From Amoebophrya sp. A120 (lineage: Eukaryota; Sar; Dinophyceae; Syndiniales; Amoebophryaceae): DNA of 64,000 bases. The number at the start of each line of letters is the position of its first letter. Position 1 is the first letter of the stretch. The notes beneath the pieces were generated by a model, which ran no database searches, was not told the DNA's origin, and saw nothing but the letters and a program-made list of their open reading frames with translations. Of this stretch, positions 35,156 through 47,380 are shown piece after piece. The stretch is taken from the NCBI GenBank assembly GCA_905178155.1, contig CAJINV010000007.1, positions 229,371 through 293,370 of the forward strand. The letters run 5' to 3'. The translations under genes and the position numbers were made by a program.

Positions 35156-35980
35156 ACCCGGTTTTTTTTTTGAGGTCCTGCTCTCCTTCCGAGAAAGAGA
35201 ATTAGGTAGTTTTATGACGAAATATTCGTCGTGTTAACACGCCGATTTAGTTTCACGTGGACGACGTTGCTTTTATCCTCGTTATGTAGGACGATAAGAA
35301 GTGATAAAACCAGGAAAAAGTCGGTAGTCGATGACTATTAATTTGGCCGAAAAAAAAAACCGCAGCGAGCCACACACAGAGTAATAGTGAGTGGTTTGCT
35401 CAGGATAAAAGATTTTCCTCGATGGCACAAAAATAGTTAAAGATTGGGCAAAAGGTATTGAAGCACGTGGTAAAAGAGAAGTTTTCTTGCCAGAAAATTG
35501 CGAGGTTAGTTATGTTCTGCGATCGGTTTCAAACGAACCCGAACGAGAATCAACAAACCCTACAAAGTAGTCCTGCAAAAAAGAAACTTCTCCTCCAAAT
35601 TATGCAAGTATCAAATACCAGTCCACAAAAGCTCAAACGAATACTCTACGGCATCTTCCCCGTTTTTCTTTTCTCTACTTTACGACCAAGTCCGCCGGAA
35701 TATTAGCGAACCTGGCTGACAAAAGAGGAAAACTCAGGGATGATCTTTAGAGCACAATGTGACTTTTTCTTCAAGTCATGGGTAGTAGAAATACTTTTAA
35801 TATTGCAAACAAGAACAGTAAAGAATCGACGAGACTAGACAATCTATAGATGAATTTGGTAGGAGTACTGTTTTCGCAAAATAGTATTAGGGTCGTCGTT
35901 CTTGGGTAGTAGATCAAAGCACAAACACGCTGTCGTTTACTTTGTCGTGTTGTATGAAGGTCGCGCCCGGAGGGCGATAT
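35156..35980. other. Upstream region of gene 2, nothing recognised
   Basis: AT-rich 825 bp between the gene 2 ATG and the TIR transposon. A run of ten A on the coding strand sits just before the start codon. No defined promoter motif is seen. Confidence 0.5.
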
Positions 35981-36188
35981 TGGTAACCAAATGCGTGCGC
36001 GAAAATCTAACCAGCGCGAAAGCCTAACCAGCCGCGCGGCGAAAGCGCGGCCCTGCGGGCCGCGCTTTGGCGCTATTTATTTTTGATTACAGTCCCACTC
36101 CTTCGTCTTCAAGCCCCCCGCATGAGAAACTGGCCCCCTGGCCAGGAAGGTTTCTGGGTCATCGGTGGCTTCCGGATTTCTATTCAAA

Positions 36189-36300
36189 GCGTATCGCAGG
36201 AGCCTGCGGGCCGCCGCGGGCTCCACCACTTCCCCGCGGCCCTAAAGGGCCGCGCACAACTACTGTCGCCCGCGGCGGCCCGCAGGCTCCTGCGATACGC
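36189..36300. repeat. 33-bp perfect inverted repeat
   Basis: Arms at 36189-36221 (starting GCGTATCGCAGGAGCC) and 36268-36300 are exact reverse complements around a 46-bp loop that itself contains GCGGCCC/GGGCCGC. Confidence 0.92.
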
Positions 36301-36734
36301 ATTGAATGCTAAGTCCGGCTATGTGGCAGCGGGGCATCCTTTTTAGCCCCTGCATGACAAACTGGCCCCCTGGCCCGGGAGGTATGTTGCCGGGGGGAGG
36401 GCTTGAACGGGGCATCCTTTCTAGCCCCCTGCATGACAAACTGGCCCCCTGTCCCGAAAGGTATGCGGAAGGCCGAAAACCCGCGAACCCTTCCGGGCCA
36501 CCAAAATCGGCCATTTCAGACCCGGGGAAGATGCAGAATTTCTGCCCACAACCCAGAGCAAATGCGGACTTTGTGACATGCCTCCGCCCGCTTCTAGTGC
36601 GATTTTTTTTCCCCAATCGCGATGGTATGGCGCAAGCGCGCGCCCGCCGGACCGCCCTTGGTGGCCAGTTTCTAAGCCTGCCGGGGGTTCTCGATTTCTT
36701 TTAATTTTCGCGTTTTTTTCTGGTTTCTAAGTGG

Positions 36735-36975
36735 CCCGGGGGACCTGCACATTTTCACCGACCGCAGCTGACTGGCAGTTTTCAAGCCTGCGGAGGGATT
36801 GCGCTTTTGCGCAATTTTTCATCTTTTTCTATTTTCCAAGTGGCCCGGGCGACCTGGACATTTTCACCGCCCCCACCTTGGTGGAAGTTTTGAAGCCTGC
36901 GGAGGGATTGCGCTTTTGCGCAATTTCTCATCTTTTCCCATTTTCCAAGTGGCCCGGGTGATCTGGACAAAATCC
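36735..36975. repeat. About 108-bp tandem repeat, two to three copies
   Basis: The block GACCTGNACATTTTCACCG...AAGCCTGCGGAGGGATTGCG...CCAAGTGGCCCGGG recurs with starts near 36741, 36849 and 36958 (partial). Confidence 0.8.
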
Positions 36976-37439
36976 GACGATTGCCTCCACCCACGTTATG
37001 ACGCATTTTTTTGCCATTTTTTTCAAACTTTTTCCAGTTACGAAGCGGCCCAAGGCTTCCGGACAGGTCGCGGGCCTGCTGCTCCAACGCAGCTGGCCAG
37101 CGGGCGGAGCAAAAAATAGTCCGTCTCTTTTTCAGATATCAAGTGGGCTAAACCGCAAAAATACTCTTTTTTCACCTTCTCCCGCTTGGTTTCTGCCGTT
37201 TTTGCGACATTTTTGACCTCCTGGCCATTTTCCCATCTGGTCCGCTTTTTTTCCCTTCTCCCGCTTCATTTCTGGCCATTTCCCTGACCTTCACGCCTCC
37301 CGGCGGTTGCCCTATATGGTAACGGCAACTGCCTTCGCGCTGCGTTTGCTAAGCAATATCGCAAGCGCGCAGAGCGCGCGCGCCGGCTTCGTGGGCCGGC
37401 GCGCGCTCTGCGCGCGCGCGCGCACGCATTTGGTTACCA

Positions 37440-40400
37440 GATAATTCGTTCGTATGTGTACGTGTTTTTTGATACAGTTGTTATTGAAGCTACATATTAG
37501 ATACGGACATAATATGTGATAGTTTTTATGAGAAGATTCGTCGGGCCGGACGAGGTTCTTGACGAGCAGTGGTCTCAGCCGGAAGAATAACTTCTGAGAT
37601 GAGACCTGATCGATCTATCACCACGCCGGTAGTATTTTCCGCGGTCAATCCTCAAATAGTGTGGTACAACAATGAGATACTAGAGAACAACTATTCGTTG
37701 TGTTTGTTCAGTAAATTGTCGCTAACTTGATTTTACGATAGCAGGGAAGAGAAAACTTTCCCGGAAAATTATATCACTCAATCTGGAAAAACTATAATTC
37801 TATTCACGGTACTATGAGATTGAGGTGGGATTAGAAATCGTCCGCATTTGTTGTCTTCTGAATAGAGTTGAGAGATCACACTACAATCACAGAGAAGAAC
37901 AACTTGCGGTGTAGTTTTTGTATATAATCGCTGGTACTATTTTCGATTGGTATTTATTTGACAATTTTCTACTATTGGGTCACAACTTCTTGGGGCAGGT
38001 CCTGTGTCGTTGTAAGAAATTGGGGAATGCAGTAGTTCCGTGCTCCGGTACCTACGCATTAATCCTATAATCGGTCCTTAAAAATCTCTTGTAATATAAA
38101 TGCCGAGTCGTCGTCACTACACCTGATAGCTCAGTTCCTACTGCTAGTACTATGTATTCTCCCGATATTCTGTCAAGTTTGTCAACAGAAATCGACAGAC
38201 CACCGAATCAGTTTTTCAATAGCTCTGAAACTGATGTCGTTGCTGTAGCAGGGAACTGAACAATATCACGAACTACTACTACGTATCCCTCTCGCCGTCT
38301 CCAGTAGTGAGTCCTAAAGGTGTTTTTTTATGATGATCGAGAAGTAATTCTTTATGGTGATGTGTCGCGACGACGACGAGTCAAACTAACACAGTCCGCT
38401 GCTCCTGTGCTCCTCTCGTCGACAAGCGACGAGCTATTTTGTAAGCTGCTTATAATCTCCAGGAGCTGCGAGCTGCAAGTTGTGCCGCGTCGGTTTTGTA
38501 AAAAAGCAGTAGAGATAGAGATAGTACTACAACTAGGCCAAAATTTTATTTCTCGGGGCCCATGTAAAAATACAGCAATCTCAAGTCTCCAACTCTTCCT
38601 CTCTCATCAACTACAGGTGGTGATAACAGTTTTCAAATCGAAACAGAGTTCTTCTTTACGTGGTACTATATCTTTCGATAACCGCAAAAAAAAACTGCTC
38701 TCGAATTTTTAGAGAAAGAAGTACTGGCTCCGCTTTTCTGTCGTACGTTCGCGCGCTTGAGGCCAAGAAAAGTCGTTGATGAATGACCGATGATTTTTAT
38801 TGCTATCTCTCCACACACAAGAATCGGTATCCTGACAAGTACTATAAAACATAGAGTCAAAAATACCGGCGACGTTTCGAGCTTGCTAGAACCCGGTTTT
38901 TTACATCGTAAGATCCCGCGAAAAAACCGAACTTTGTTGTCACCTTGTGGTGTTTTGCGAAAATCTATAACTGCTTCCGAAAAAAAAACGTATCTATACC
39001 TACACCGCTATTCTTCTGTACAAGTATCAAAAAAAGAATTGAAAGTGCCGGCGATAGTTGTAAAATAAATTGCCCCCTGCTTGTCTTGCCAACAATTCTG
39101 CGACAAGTATCTATAGTCACTTCGTTTATTATTGTAGATACCTTTGTAAGTTACAGTCACACACACCAGGCACAGCAGCGCGCCTTTGCGCACAACGCTG
39201 CGACTAGTTGAGTCGTTTGTTCGGTAGAATGTAGTAAACTGATATAGTAGTGTCTTCGCACAACTAGTAGTTCTTCAGTGAGGTGGAAAAGCTGTTCGTT
39301 TGTCGGTTCTCCTTGTCGGGAATCGTTGTTTCTGGAATTTCCGTACTACTCCTTCTCCTGCTACTTTAGTGCCCCCGTCTAGTAGCGTCTGAAAAATTCC
39401 AAAACTTCTTCCCGCCGACCGCCAACGGTTTTGTATATCCTATCTCAAGATTGGTGTCAAGACTCACCGGCTCTTTGAAGTTTATGATTCCCAACCCAGG
39501 AGCGCTATACCAACCTTGAGAAAGACGCAAGACGCCTTATTTTGGTATAAAAGTTTACACGATCTCACAACAAGATTCCGTAGGGCGATTGTTGGATAAA
39601 AGTATATAAGTATCCTAGCGGTCTAACATTTCTTGCTGATGCGTGCTGCTAGAAATTTCTCGAAGAAACTCGATTTCTGATATCGTTATCGGACAATTTC
39701 TAGTAGACAAAAAAAACACGACCTCGGGAGTGATAGGCTTAGGACGAAACGTTCCTTATTCAGAAGTGAAATAAAAATACGGCAAAAATAGTTCGAACTT
39801 TTCACAGTATTCCTGATGCGTCGAAGCTTACTGTCCGCTTCGACTAGTTTCACGACTGTATACTCGGTTCGAGCCACGTGCTTATTGCCTGTTGAGTTTA
39901 CACTTCTCGTGCGTTCTTGTGATGCACTACGTAACCCCCCTCCCCCTCCCTAGCGTGATTTTAGCTGTAACTAGAACAATAAAGTTTGTGCTGATTATTT
40001 ATTAGGCTGCAATTATAGCTCTGATTCGGTTCTTGTTTCACGACACAGCTTCGCCTTGTGTTTCTGCTGCCTATAGCGAGTTCTTCCAAGAGCAATCCGC
40101 CCTGATCAGCAACTATAAGTAGACTCCAATACTTCTCTCCGTGGGTCCTTGTCCTTCTTTCCTACTGAAATTTGTTTCAAAGAAGTGCGCTTTTATTTAC
40201 GAGAAAACATTTTTTTCCCTTCAAGAGCGTTGTATTTTCTACTGGCTAAGATGACGGCCGGTTGGATGTCCTACACAACAACTGAACTGCGGCACTACTG
40301 TTTCTAGTTTTAATACTGTCGGCGAAATCATGGAATAAATGCCACCTGCTACTTCACAATCTCTACAGCAAAAAACGAAATTTAGTACAATGCTACGCCA

Positions 40401-41371
40401 CTGATCTACGAGTAGGTCTGATTCCGCAAAGAACCGCCAAAAAAACGACTTCGAAATATGGCTTTGGCTTGTTGACTCGTTAGCTTCAATAAATACTTGT
40501 CTTTCTCAAAATAAATATATCGAATCGGTTCTCTCTTTATTCCTCTCTTTTTGTCAAAGGTCACTGTCTGGTCGTGAAGAATCAAGCAATTTTGGGGTCG
40601 TGCAAGAAATAAAACTCAACCGTGCCGGCCCGGCGACGAAAGATAGTGGAAAGCTGGACGACAGGAAAAAAATTCGTATACGGATCTTTTTTCACATAGA
40701 GGTTCTTGGGTTACTTATTCAGTAGTAGAGCTACCGGATGAAAAGCAACGATCCAAAAACTGATCTCCCAGCAGAGCTTGTAGCCGCGAGAAAAGAGAGT
40801 AGACCCATGGAGCTAGAAAGATCTCTGTTCTTGTTCTTCGTGCCGCCCGTGTATTGAGTAAGCTTAAGCATATGTACTAAGCATATGTACAATATCTTTG
40901 GAAAAAATTCTACAGCAAGTGTTGTGCGCCGCTTTCTTCGATACTAATTAGCAATAAAGTGAACAAAAAAAATTTCGCATCAGAGTTGTTCCACGCGCCT
41001 CCGCGCGACTTCGTTTAGAAGCGTAAGTCGGGCTACGCATTTGAAATCCCATTGTGCTTCGTTTCATATTTTGTCCTGCACGTCGGTGCGGCTTTCGGTT
41101 ATTTTACATGCGGGCTGTTTGGTGCTCCTCCTGAGATAGCTTCACTAGCTGTAGATAGAAGGCATTGCGACGCTCTGGCAAATAAATCTACGAGAGAAGA
41201 AGTACTACGCTTCTTTGCTCTATAATGCGCAGCACTGGTTCCTTTCTATTCTATATCATGCAAAGCAAAAGTACTGCGGTGAGAAACTAAAAAGTACTTT
41301 GAATAGTCGCCAGCAAGGACGAGCGCCGGAATGTTGAAAATGAAAACAGTCTTGCTTTACATTTATTATGT
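37440..41371. other. Intergenic, 3.9 kb, no gene recognised
   Basis: AT-rich DNA between the TIR transposon and the stop of gene 3. Open frames are short (130 codons at most) with no recognisable motif. No introners or satellites were seen. Confidence 0.6.
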
Positions 41372-44300
41372 TCATCGTATCACAATGTCGAGACTTAACC
41401 CGGGGCAAAAACCTCCGACGTTCTCTTCGACACGAAGAAACCGGAAGCTCCCTTGCATGTTGTACCGGTTCCCCCATGACGATGACACCAGATTCCGAAT
41501 CGCAAGTAGCACCGACCGGTGAAACTCCGTGTCGTTGTTTTCACAATTTTCTGCAGCACGCGTCGGACGATGATCTCCAGAAACTATCGCAGTTTGTGCT
41601 GCTGATATTGCTGCTGTGGGTACACCAAACGATGTCGACACCCCGTGGAGGTTTTTTGCGTCTGTAACTGTATTGCCACGACAAGATAATTGGTCGTGCA
41701 GCTGCAGGATTTGTTGCAGCCTCAACGCTGCGGCTACAACAGACCCCATCTGCTGCAGCTTCATGCGCGTTTTCCAACTGGAACTATGTTGACCATTTCC
41801 TGCAGAAGAGGTGCGACACCACGCGAGTCCTCCCACTAGCTCCCGGAGAAATTTGAGTGGCGGCTGGACAAAGCAGCAGACACAGGAAAAGCAAACCCGG
41901 ACCGCGTTCTCGAACGATGCTGGTGCTAGGGACGCGCTGGCTCTTGCTGGCAGGGACGAGGAACTGCCTGAAGGGGAAGGTAGAGCACCGGGAAAAACAG
42001 CACCTGCTGCGTTCATCATCTTCGCAGCACCGCTGCAAGTATATAAACGTAAAATTTTCTGTAATGAATCCACGTCCCCACACCGGTGGCAGGCCCACAG
42101 AATCGTGTTTGTCAGGTTTTCATCGACCAGCACGTGGCCAGCTTCATTTCTGGTCCGCGGGAAGTTGTTTTTCATCATCAACACCTCCAGCAGGTGGTCC
42201 ACCGCCCTGCGAAGAAACCTCGGCTGATACACCTGTCGGTCGGCAAGCGCCATGAGGATCCGGCCAGTAGACGTCGGGGTGAAGAAGTTGCGCCGAAACT
42301 TGTCATGCGCTAGTTCAACATCCGTACTAGTAGTACGTGTACCACAAAACTGCCTCTGCCTCTCATCGATCCTCTGCAACACAAGCTGCAGAAAGTCCGG
42401 CTCATCTTGTCCTTCTACCATGATTTCCAACGACGCACAGATCACGTTGACAAACTCGATCTCGTCAAGGGCACTGTGGGGGAAGGAATCAGACTCAGGC
42501 AACCCAGGAAGTGCTGGCGTTTGCTTCTTCAGAAGCTGTTTCAGAAAATTCCGAAACTGAGCTCTCCGACGCTGGTAAGTCGACATGCTGGTGGAGGAAG
42601 ACAAGACATCATCTTGGTCGCTGGAGGGCGAGGGCGTTGTTGGACGAGAGCGCCTTCGACTACTTGCCGTCTGGTGAGCTGCCAAGTCTTCGATCACTTT
42701 CGGCGCGATGTGGCAGAAGTTGCAAATGTCCCGCTTGTCGTTGCTCTTGAAAAAAGCCGTGGTCTTTAGTGCCGGCGCGGACCCTCCTGCTGCGAACGAG
42801 CAGGGTGAAATTCCCGTCCGAAGCACTAGATTTTCTTCCGTTTTCAAAATTTCGTCTAACACTTTTCCGCACCAGATACGCAAAACTAGGAGTTCCTCGT
42901 AGCTGATGGGATCATCGTGACCAGCCACGGTGGGTTGCAGCAGTGCCGGCGCATGTGCAGCATTTGCATTGATGCTGGTTGGACTACAATTTGTTCCGAT
43001 TGCCTGCCACAAAGCGCGCAAAGCTCGGTAGTGGTTCTGTGGTACTATCTGTGCTGGAGGCGAAAGAGCTCCCAGCGTTTCTGTGTTCTCGGGATAATTT
43101 CCTCTCGAGAATAGCTGCACGTAAAATTTCGTCTGTTGCGATCGTTGTTCCGAAGTAGTGTCTTCACTTTTTCCGAGATTTCTTCGCGCGGTGTCCAGTT
43201 TTCCCAAACATCTGCTTTCATCTAGTCGGGCCAGATTGATAATGGTCTTTGCGCAATACCGTACAGCCGCTTGTGTAGGTTCAAATGCAGTAGAGTCCGG
43301 GCAGTTTATCCGTAGTGCTCGAGACACCGACGCCTTTACGTGCTCGCAAAACTTCCGATGGTAGTGCGGTAGTTTCGCAGTGTGTATAGGTCCGGCATCA
43401 AAGGTATTAGCGGCTTTTCCTCCAGCAGAAGCGTCGATGGCACGGCTTGTTTTTGACAGCTGCGAATCCTCGCTGCGACACAAGATTTCAGAAGCCGCCC
43501 ACAGAACCTTTGGCGACTTCCAGTCTGTTTCTTGCGGCCAGTCGGTGTGTCGTGCAGGCCTCCTCTTGTTTCGTTCCGCAGCAGAGCTCCTCCAAGTTCC
43601 GGTGAAGAGGTCCAGCATTGGCTCTCGACACAGGAAGTTCTCCATGACACGCACCAGAGCTGTAGTCCTCGTGCTTGTAGTCGTTCTACTGGTTCTGCTT
43701 GGCTGCATTCGATCCAAATTTTCCAAAATCGTTCCGAAACTCAGAAGCGCGAAACCTGCGTTGTGTTCTGTGATCCTCAACTTCTCCAGCGTGAGAGAAG
43801 CGATCTGTTCCAGCACGAAAAGAAGACTGGCGACCAAGTGTTGCTCATTCGCATCGCCTATTTGACGATCCAGTGCGCTCATAGAGATAGAGGCGACCGG
43901 TCCCTTCATCCTTGCAGCCGCATCCAGAAGCGTCAAAATTTCGGGATCTGCCAGCGGTTTCGGAAAACTGCCGTCGCTTAGACAGGTTTTGAAGGCAGCA
44001 ACCAGCTGCTGTTGCAATGAAACGTGAGATTTCAACATCTTGTCGGCTGCACGACCTCCCGCTATAGCCGCGTCCGGCACTAGTGCACCACGACCGCCAA
44101 AAGTAGTAGAACAAAGGCTGAGAAGACTACTCGCAAGCGAATGAAGCAGGCTTGCAAGCTGCTGTCCCGAGTACAGACGTCGCCTTGCCAATTTCTGAAT
44201 CTCGTCCGAAATGAGAAATTCGACGAACTCAGCAGTTAGCAGAGGTCGCTCCGCCTGTGGAAGTCCCGCAATGGATGGTCGTGCTGGCGCACCACGTTGT

Positions 44301-45895
44301 ACATTCTCCTGTGAGAATGTTGACCAAGGTGTGATGTGCACTACTGGATCTGCTTGTACTTCTTCTTCGAAGCTGTAATCTGTACGAGCAACACCAGCCG
44401 CGTTCTCGGGTCCCCGCACCATAGCGTGAGTAAAGTTTGCGATGTGCTGTGGGCTCCAGGATTTTGTGGTAGCGGCCGACGTCGGATCTGTCACTGTCTT
44501 CTGGTGGCCACAAGAAAAACAACTCAGTCGGACTTCGCGCACAATGCGGGCCTGTAACAAATGATGTACACTCCGCGCGCCGTCGCTCTGAAAAAACCCC
44601 GAGAAACCTAGGCTGCTCATTCCCCAGGCGAAATTCGCCACGTGTTGCGGTTCGTAATCACCGATTGCGTTGCTGCAGTAGTGAAGCGTCGCTCTTGCCA
44701 GTAGTTCATTGAGTTCTTCTACCCAGGCGAAGTCGTGTTCAACAGCAAGATCAACTTGCGGATACATCTGCTGTTTCGAATTATACAATTGCAGCTCCAG
44801 TTGTCCTTGTTTGGCCAATTTTCCCAAGCTCCAGACCGCGTTCGCCCAGCCTCGGCAGTCGAGAACTGACGTTGGCCTGTTTTTGCTACCGTCAGCTGTG
44901 CCTCCACACGACTTCGGCACCTCGCAAGCGCGGAAGGGTGGTAGGGTGGAAGTGATGGACGGTGACGTTCTACTTGTGGCAGAACTGCTAGAGCAGCCCT
45001 TTCGATGCTCTTCTGCCGGCGCGTTTCGCTGTTCTCCAGTAGTTTCAGTTGCTGCCGAAGTAGAAGAAAAAGAACTTGTACTTCTGGTCCGCAATACAAG
45101 CTTTTCAACCAGTTGCTTCACGTAGAAATCAATCTCCGCTCCTGCCCTTCGAGCAGACACTGGCGTATTCTTGTTGCTTTTAATTTTATTCTTCGGATTT
45201 ATTTGCTCTCCTCGTCGTTGACCAAGTTTCGCGAGTCTGTGCAAGGCTGTCACCAGGTTCACTGCGTTCATGTTGTCCAGATGCTTTTTCACATACTCCC
45301 GCACCGCCTCGGCAGACCGGCATTCCGCAAGTCGGGCGTTGAGCCAAATAGGACAACTTCTACGGAGAGCAGTAGTTGTTGTAGGGGTGGAGGTCGCGAC
45401 GTGTGACGACGTTGTTGATGTTTTTGTTTTTCGCACCTGCAAATGATCCGCAGAACAAGAAGCACTCTTCTTGCTACATGAGCCCCACACCTGATCAGAA
45501 GCTGTTTCTGACGAATTGTTCATCTGCGCTACGCCGAATTCTTTGTGCAGTTGCTCTCGTAGTGGCGCGTCTTGCGGCTGTCGTGTGGCGGAGGCGGGAT
45601 ATGATTTCAATTTCTCTGGCAGCTGCAATTCGTTGCTGGTACTACCTCCCGGGGCATTCTTGTTGCCGCTTTTATTCAGAGTAGGTCTTGCGGACGAGCA
45701 GGCGGGCTTCGGGATGGTTGTGCAAGGCAGCGAGATGACAACTTGCCGACGAGCGGCCGGAGGAACTCCCTGCATCATATTCTCTGTGCCGACTTCGTTG
45801 ATATGGATACGCACAACTGTCCGTCTATTTTTCAAAATATCATCGCTCTTGCCTTGGTCTACTTTTTGTTTTTCGAAAGGCGGCAAGTGAAGCAT
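41372..45895 (-). CDS. Gene 3: OPR/RAP-like helical-repeat protein, intronless
   Basis: One uninterrupted 1,507-codon frame, ATG at 45893-45895 and TGA at 41372-41374. The first 180 residues are Ser/Thr/Lys-rich and could hold a targeting sequence, but I cannot define one. From about residue 190 there are degenerate helical repeats of roughly 38-40 residues: NAVNLVTALHRLAKLG, CRGWANAVWSLGKLAKQG, HVANFAWGMSSLGF, SPQHIANFTHAMVRG, SGQQLASLLHSLASS and KSPKVLWAASEIL. Such W/L-rich repeats are typical of OPR and FAST/RAP-type proteins that bind organelle RNA in algae, apicomplexans and dinoflagellates, so a mitochondrial RNA-processing role is plausible but inferred. I cannot see a clear C-terminal RAP domain. 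Unlike genes 1, 2 and 4 it contains no introner. Its upstream flank is satellite DNA. Confidence 0.85.
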   Translation of the reverse strand: MLHLPPFEKQKVDQGKSDDILKNRRTVVRIHINEVGTENMMQGVPPAARRQVVISLPCTTIPKPACSSARPTLNKSGNKNAPGGSTSNELQLPEKLKSYPASATRQPQDAPLREQLHKEFGVAQMNNSSETASDQVWGSCSKKSASCSADHLQVRKTKTSTTSSHVATSTPTTTTALRRSCPIWLNARLAECRSAEAVREYVKKHLDNMNAVNLVTALHRLAKLGQRRGEQINPKNKIKSNKNTPVSARRAGAEIDFYVKQLVEKLVLRTRSTSSFSSTSAATETTGEQRNAPAEEHRKGCSSSSATSRTSPSITSTLPPFRACEVPKSCGGTADGSKNRPTSVLDCRGWANAVWSLGKLAKQGQLELQLYNSKQQMYPQVDLAVEHDFAWVEELNELLARATLHYCSNAIGDYEPQHVANFAWGMSSLGFSGFFQSDGARSVHHLLQARIVREVRLSCFSCGHQKTVTDPTSAATTKSWSPQHIANFTHAMVRGPENAAGVARTDYSFEEEVQADPVVHITPWSTFSQENVQRGAPARPSIAGLPQAERPLLTAEFVEFLISDEIQKLARRRLYSGQQLASLLHSLASSLLSLCSTTFGGRGALVPDAAIAGGRAADKMLKSHVSLQQQLVAAFKTCLSDGSFPKPLADPEILTLLDAAARMKGPVASISMSALDRQIGDANEQHLVASLLFVLEQIASLTLEKLRITEHNAGFALLSFGTILENLDRMQPSRTSRTTTSTRTTALVRVMENFLCREPMLDLFTGTWRSSAAERNKRRPARHTDWPQETDWKSPKVLWAASEILCRSEDSQLSKTSRAIDASAGGKAANTFDAGPIHTAKLPHYHRKFCEHVKASVSRALRINCPDSTAFEPTQAAVRYCAKTIINLARLDESRCLGKLDTARRNLGKSEDTTSEQRSQQTKFYVQLFSRGNYPENTETLGALSPPAQIVPQNHYRALRALWQAIGTNCSPTSINANAAHAPALLQPTVAGHDDPISYEELLVLRIWCGKVLDEILKTEENLVLRTGISPCSFAAGGSAPALKTTAFFKSNDKRDICNFCHIAPKVIEDLAAHQTASSRRRSRPTTPSPSSDQDDVLSSSTSMSTYQRRRAQFRNFLKQLLKKQTPALPGLPESDSFPHSALDEIEFVNVICASLEIMVEGQDEPDFLQLVLQRIDERQRQFCGTRTTSTDVELAHDKFRRNFFTPTSTGRILMALADRQVYQPRFLRRAVDHLLEVLMMKNNFPRTRNEAGHVLVDENLTNTILWACHRCGDVDSLQKILRLYTCSGAAKMMNAAGAVFPGALPSPSGSSSSLPARASASLAPASFENAVRVCFSCVCCFVQPPLKFLRELVGGLAWCRTSSAGNGQHSSSWKTRMKLQQMGSVVAAALRLQQILQLHDQLSCRGNTVTDAKNLHGVSTSFGVPTAAISAAQTAIVSGDHRPTRAAENCENNDTEFHRSVLLAIRNLVSSSWGNRYNMQGSFRFLRVEENVGGFCPGLSLDIVIR

Positions 45896-45909
45896 AAATA
45901 CGTAAGTGG

Positions 45910-46730
45910 AGCCTTCATCTCTACCGGCCCCGGCAAGAGGATCAGGCGTCGCCGGTAGAAACGAGAGACAGACCGGGAAAGTAAATCAAGGTAGCCACTG
46001 ACTCTGCCACCAACGGCAAGCCGTGTTTTTCGTTTCCGGGGCGATCTCTCGTTTCTACCGGCCCCGGCAAGAGGATCAGGCGTCGCCGGTAGAAACGAGA
46101 GACAGACCGGGAAAGTAAATCAAGGTAGCCGCTGACTCTGCCACCAACGGCAAGCCGTGTTTTTCGTTTCCGGGGCGATCTCTCGTTTCTACCGGCCCCG
46201 GCAAGAGGATCAGGCGTCGCCGGTAGAAACGAGAGACAGACCGGGAAAGTAAATCAAGGTAGCCACTGACTCTGCCACCAACGGCAAGCCGTGTTTTTCG
46301 TTTCCGGGGCGATCTCTCGTTTCTACCGGCCCCGGCAAGAGGATCAAGCGTCGCCGGTAGAAACGAGAGACAGACCGGGAAAGTAAATCAAGGTAGCCAC
46401 TGACTCTGCCACCAACGGCAAGCCGTGTTTTTCGTTTCCGGGGCGATCTCTCGTTTCTACCGGCCCCGGCAAGAGGATCAAGCGTCGCCGGTAGAAACGA
46501 GAGACAGACCGGGAAAGTAAATCAAGGTAGCCACTGACTCTGCCACCAACGGCAAGCCGTGTTTTTCGTTTCCGGGGCGATCTCTCGTTTCTACCGGCCC
46601 CGGCAAGAGGATCAAGCGTCGCCGGTAGAAACGAGAGACAGACCGGGAAAGTAAATCAAGGTAGCCACTGACTCTGCCACCAACGGCAAGCCGTGTTTTT
46701 CGTTTCCGGGGCGATCTCTCGTTTCTACCG
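45910..46730. repeat. 135-bp hairpin satellite, subfamily 1
   Basis: Six or seven nearly identical copies. Each has the arms TCTCGTTTCTACCGGC and GCCGGTAGAAACGAGA round a 22-bp loop, followed by a 75-80-bp spacer. The array begins 15 bp upstream of the gene 3 ATG. Confidence 0.93.
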
Positions 46731-47380
46731 GCCCCTGCGAGAGGTGTAGGCGTGGCCAGTAGAAACGAGGGATAGGTCGGGGAAAGAAATCAAAGCCACA
46801 ACTAGCGCTTCACGCAAGACAAGTCTATGCTTTTCTTCTCCGGGGCGGAATCTCGTTTCTACCACTCCCTCCAAGAGGTTTCGGCGTCCCCGGTAGAAAC
46901 GATGGATAGGTCGGGGAAAGAAATCAAAGTCACAGCTAGCGCTTCCAGCAAGACAAGTCCACTTTTTTCTTCCCCGCGGCGGAGTCTCGTTTCTACCACC
47001 CCCTGCGAGAGGTGTAGGCGTGGCCGGTAGAAACAAGGGATAGGTCGGGGAAAGAAATCAAAGCCACAACTAGTGCTTCCAGAAAGACAAGTCTATGCTT
47101 TTCTTCCCCGGGGCGGAATCTCGTTTCTACCACCCCCTGCGAGAGATGTGAGCGCGGCCGGTAGAAACGAGGGATAGGTCGGGTAACGAAATCAAAGCCA
47201 CAACTAGCGCTTCTAGCCAGACAAGTCCATTTTTTTCTTCCCCGCGGCGGTATCTCGTTTCTACCACTCCCTCCAAGAGGTTTGGGCGTACCCGGTAGAA
47301 ACGAGGGATAGGTCGGGAAAAGAAATCAAAGTCACAACTAGCGCTTCAAGCAAGACTAGCTTATGTTTTTCTTTCCCGGG
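46731..47380. repeat. Hairpin satellite, subfamily 2
   Basis: About five more diverged units with arms like TCTCGTTTCTACCAC and GTAGAAACGAGG. The spacers differ wholly from subfamily 1 but the arm positions are conserved. Confidence 0.88.

Larger units (their letters stand above)
35981..37439. mobile_element. 1.46-kb TIR transposon with palindromic core
   Basis: The inverted termini are TGGTAACCAAATGCGTGCGC and its complement (GCGCACGCATTTGGTTACCA at the right end). The flanks share GATA, a possible short target duplication. The interior holds a 33-bp perfect inverted repeat, three tandem copies of a roughly 108-bp unit and three GCATGACAAACTGGCCCC-like blocks. No transposase frame is visible, so it looks non-autonomous. 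Confidence 0.8.
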
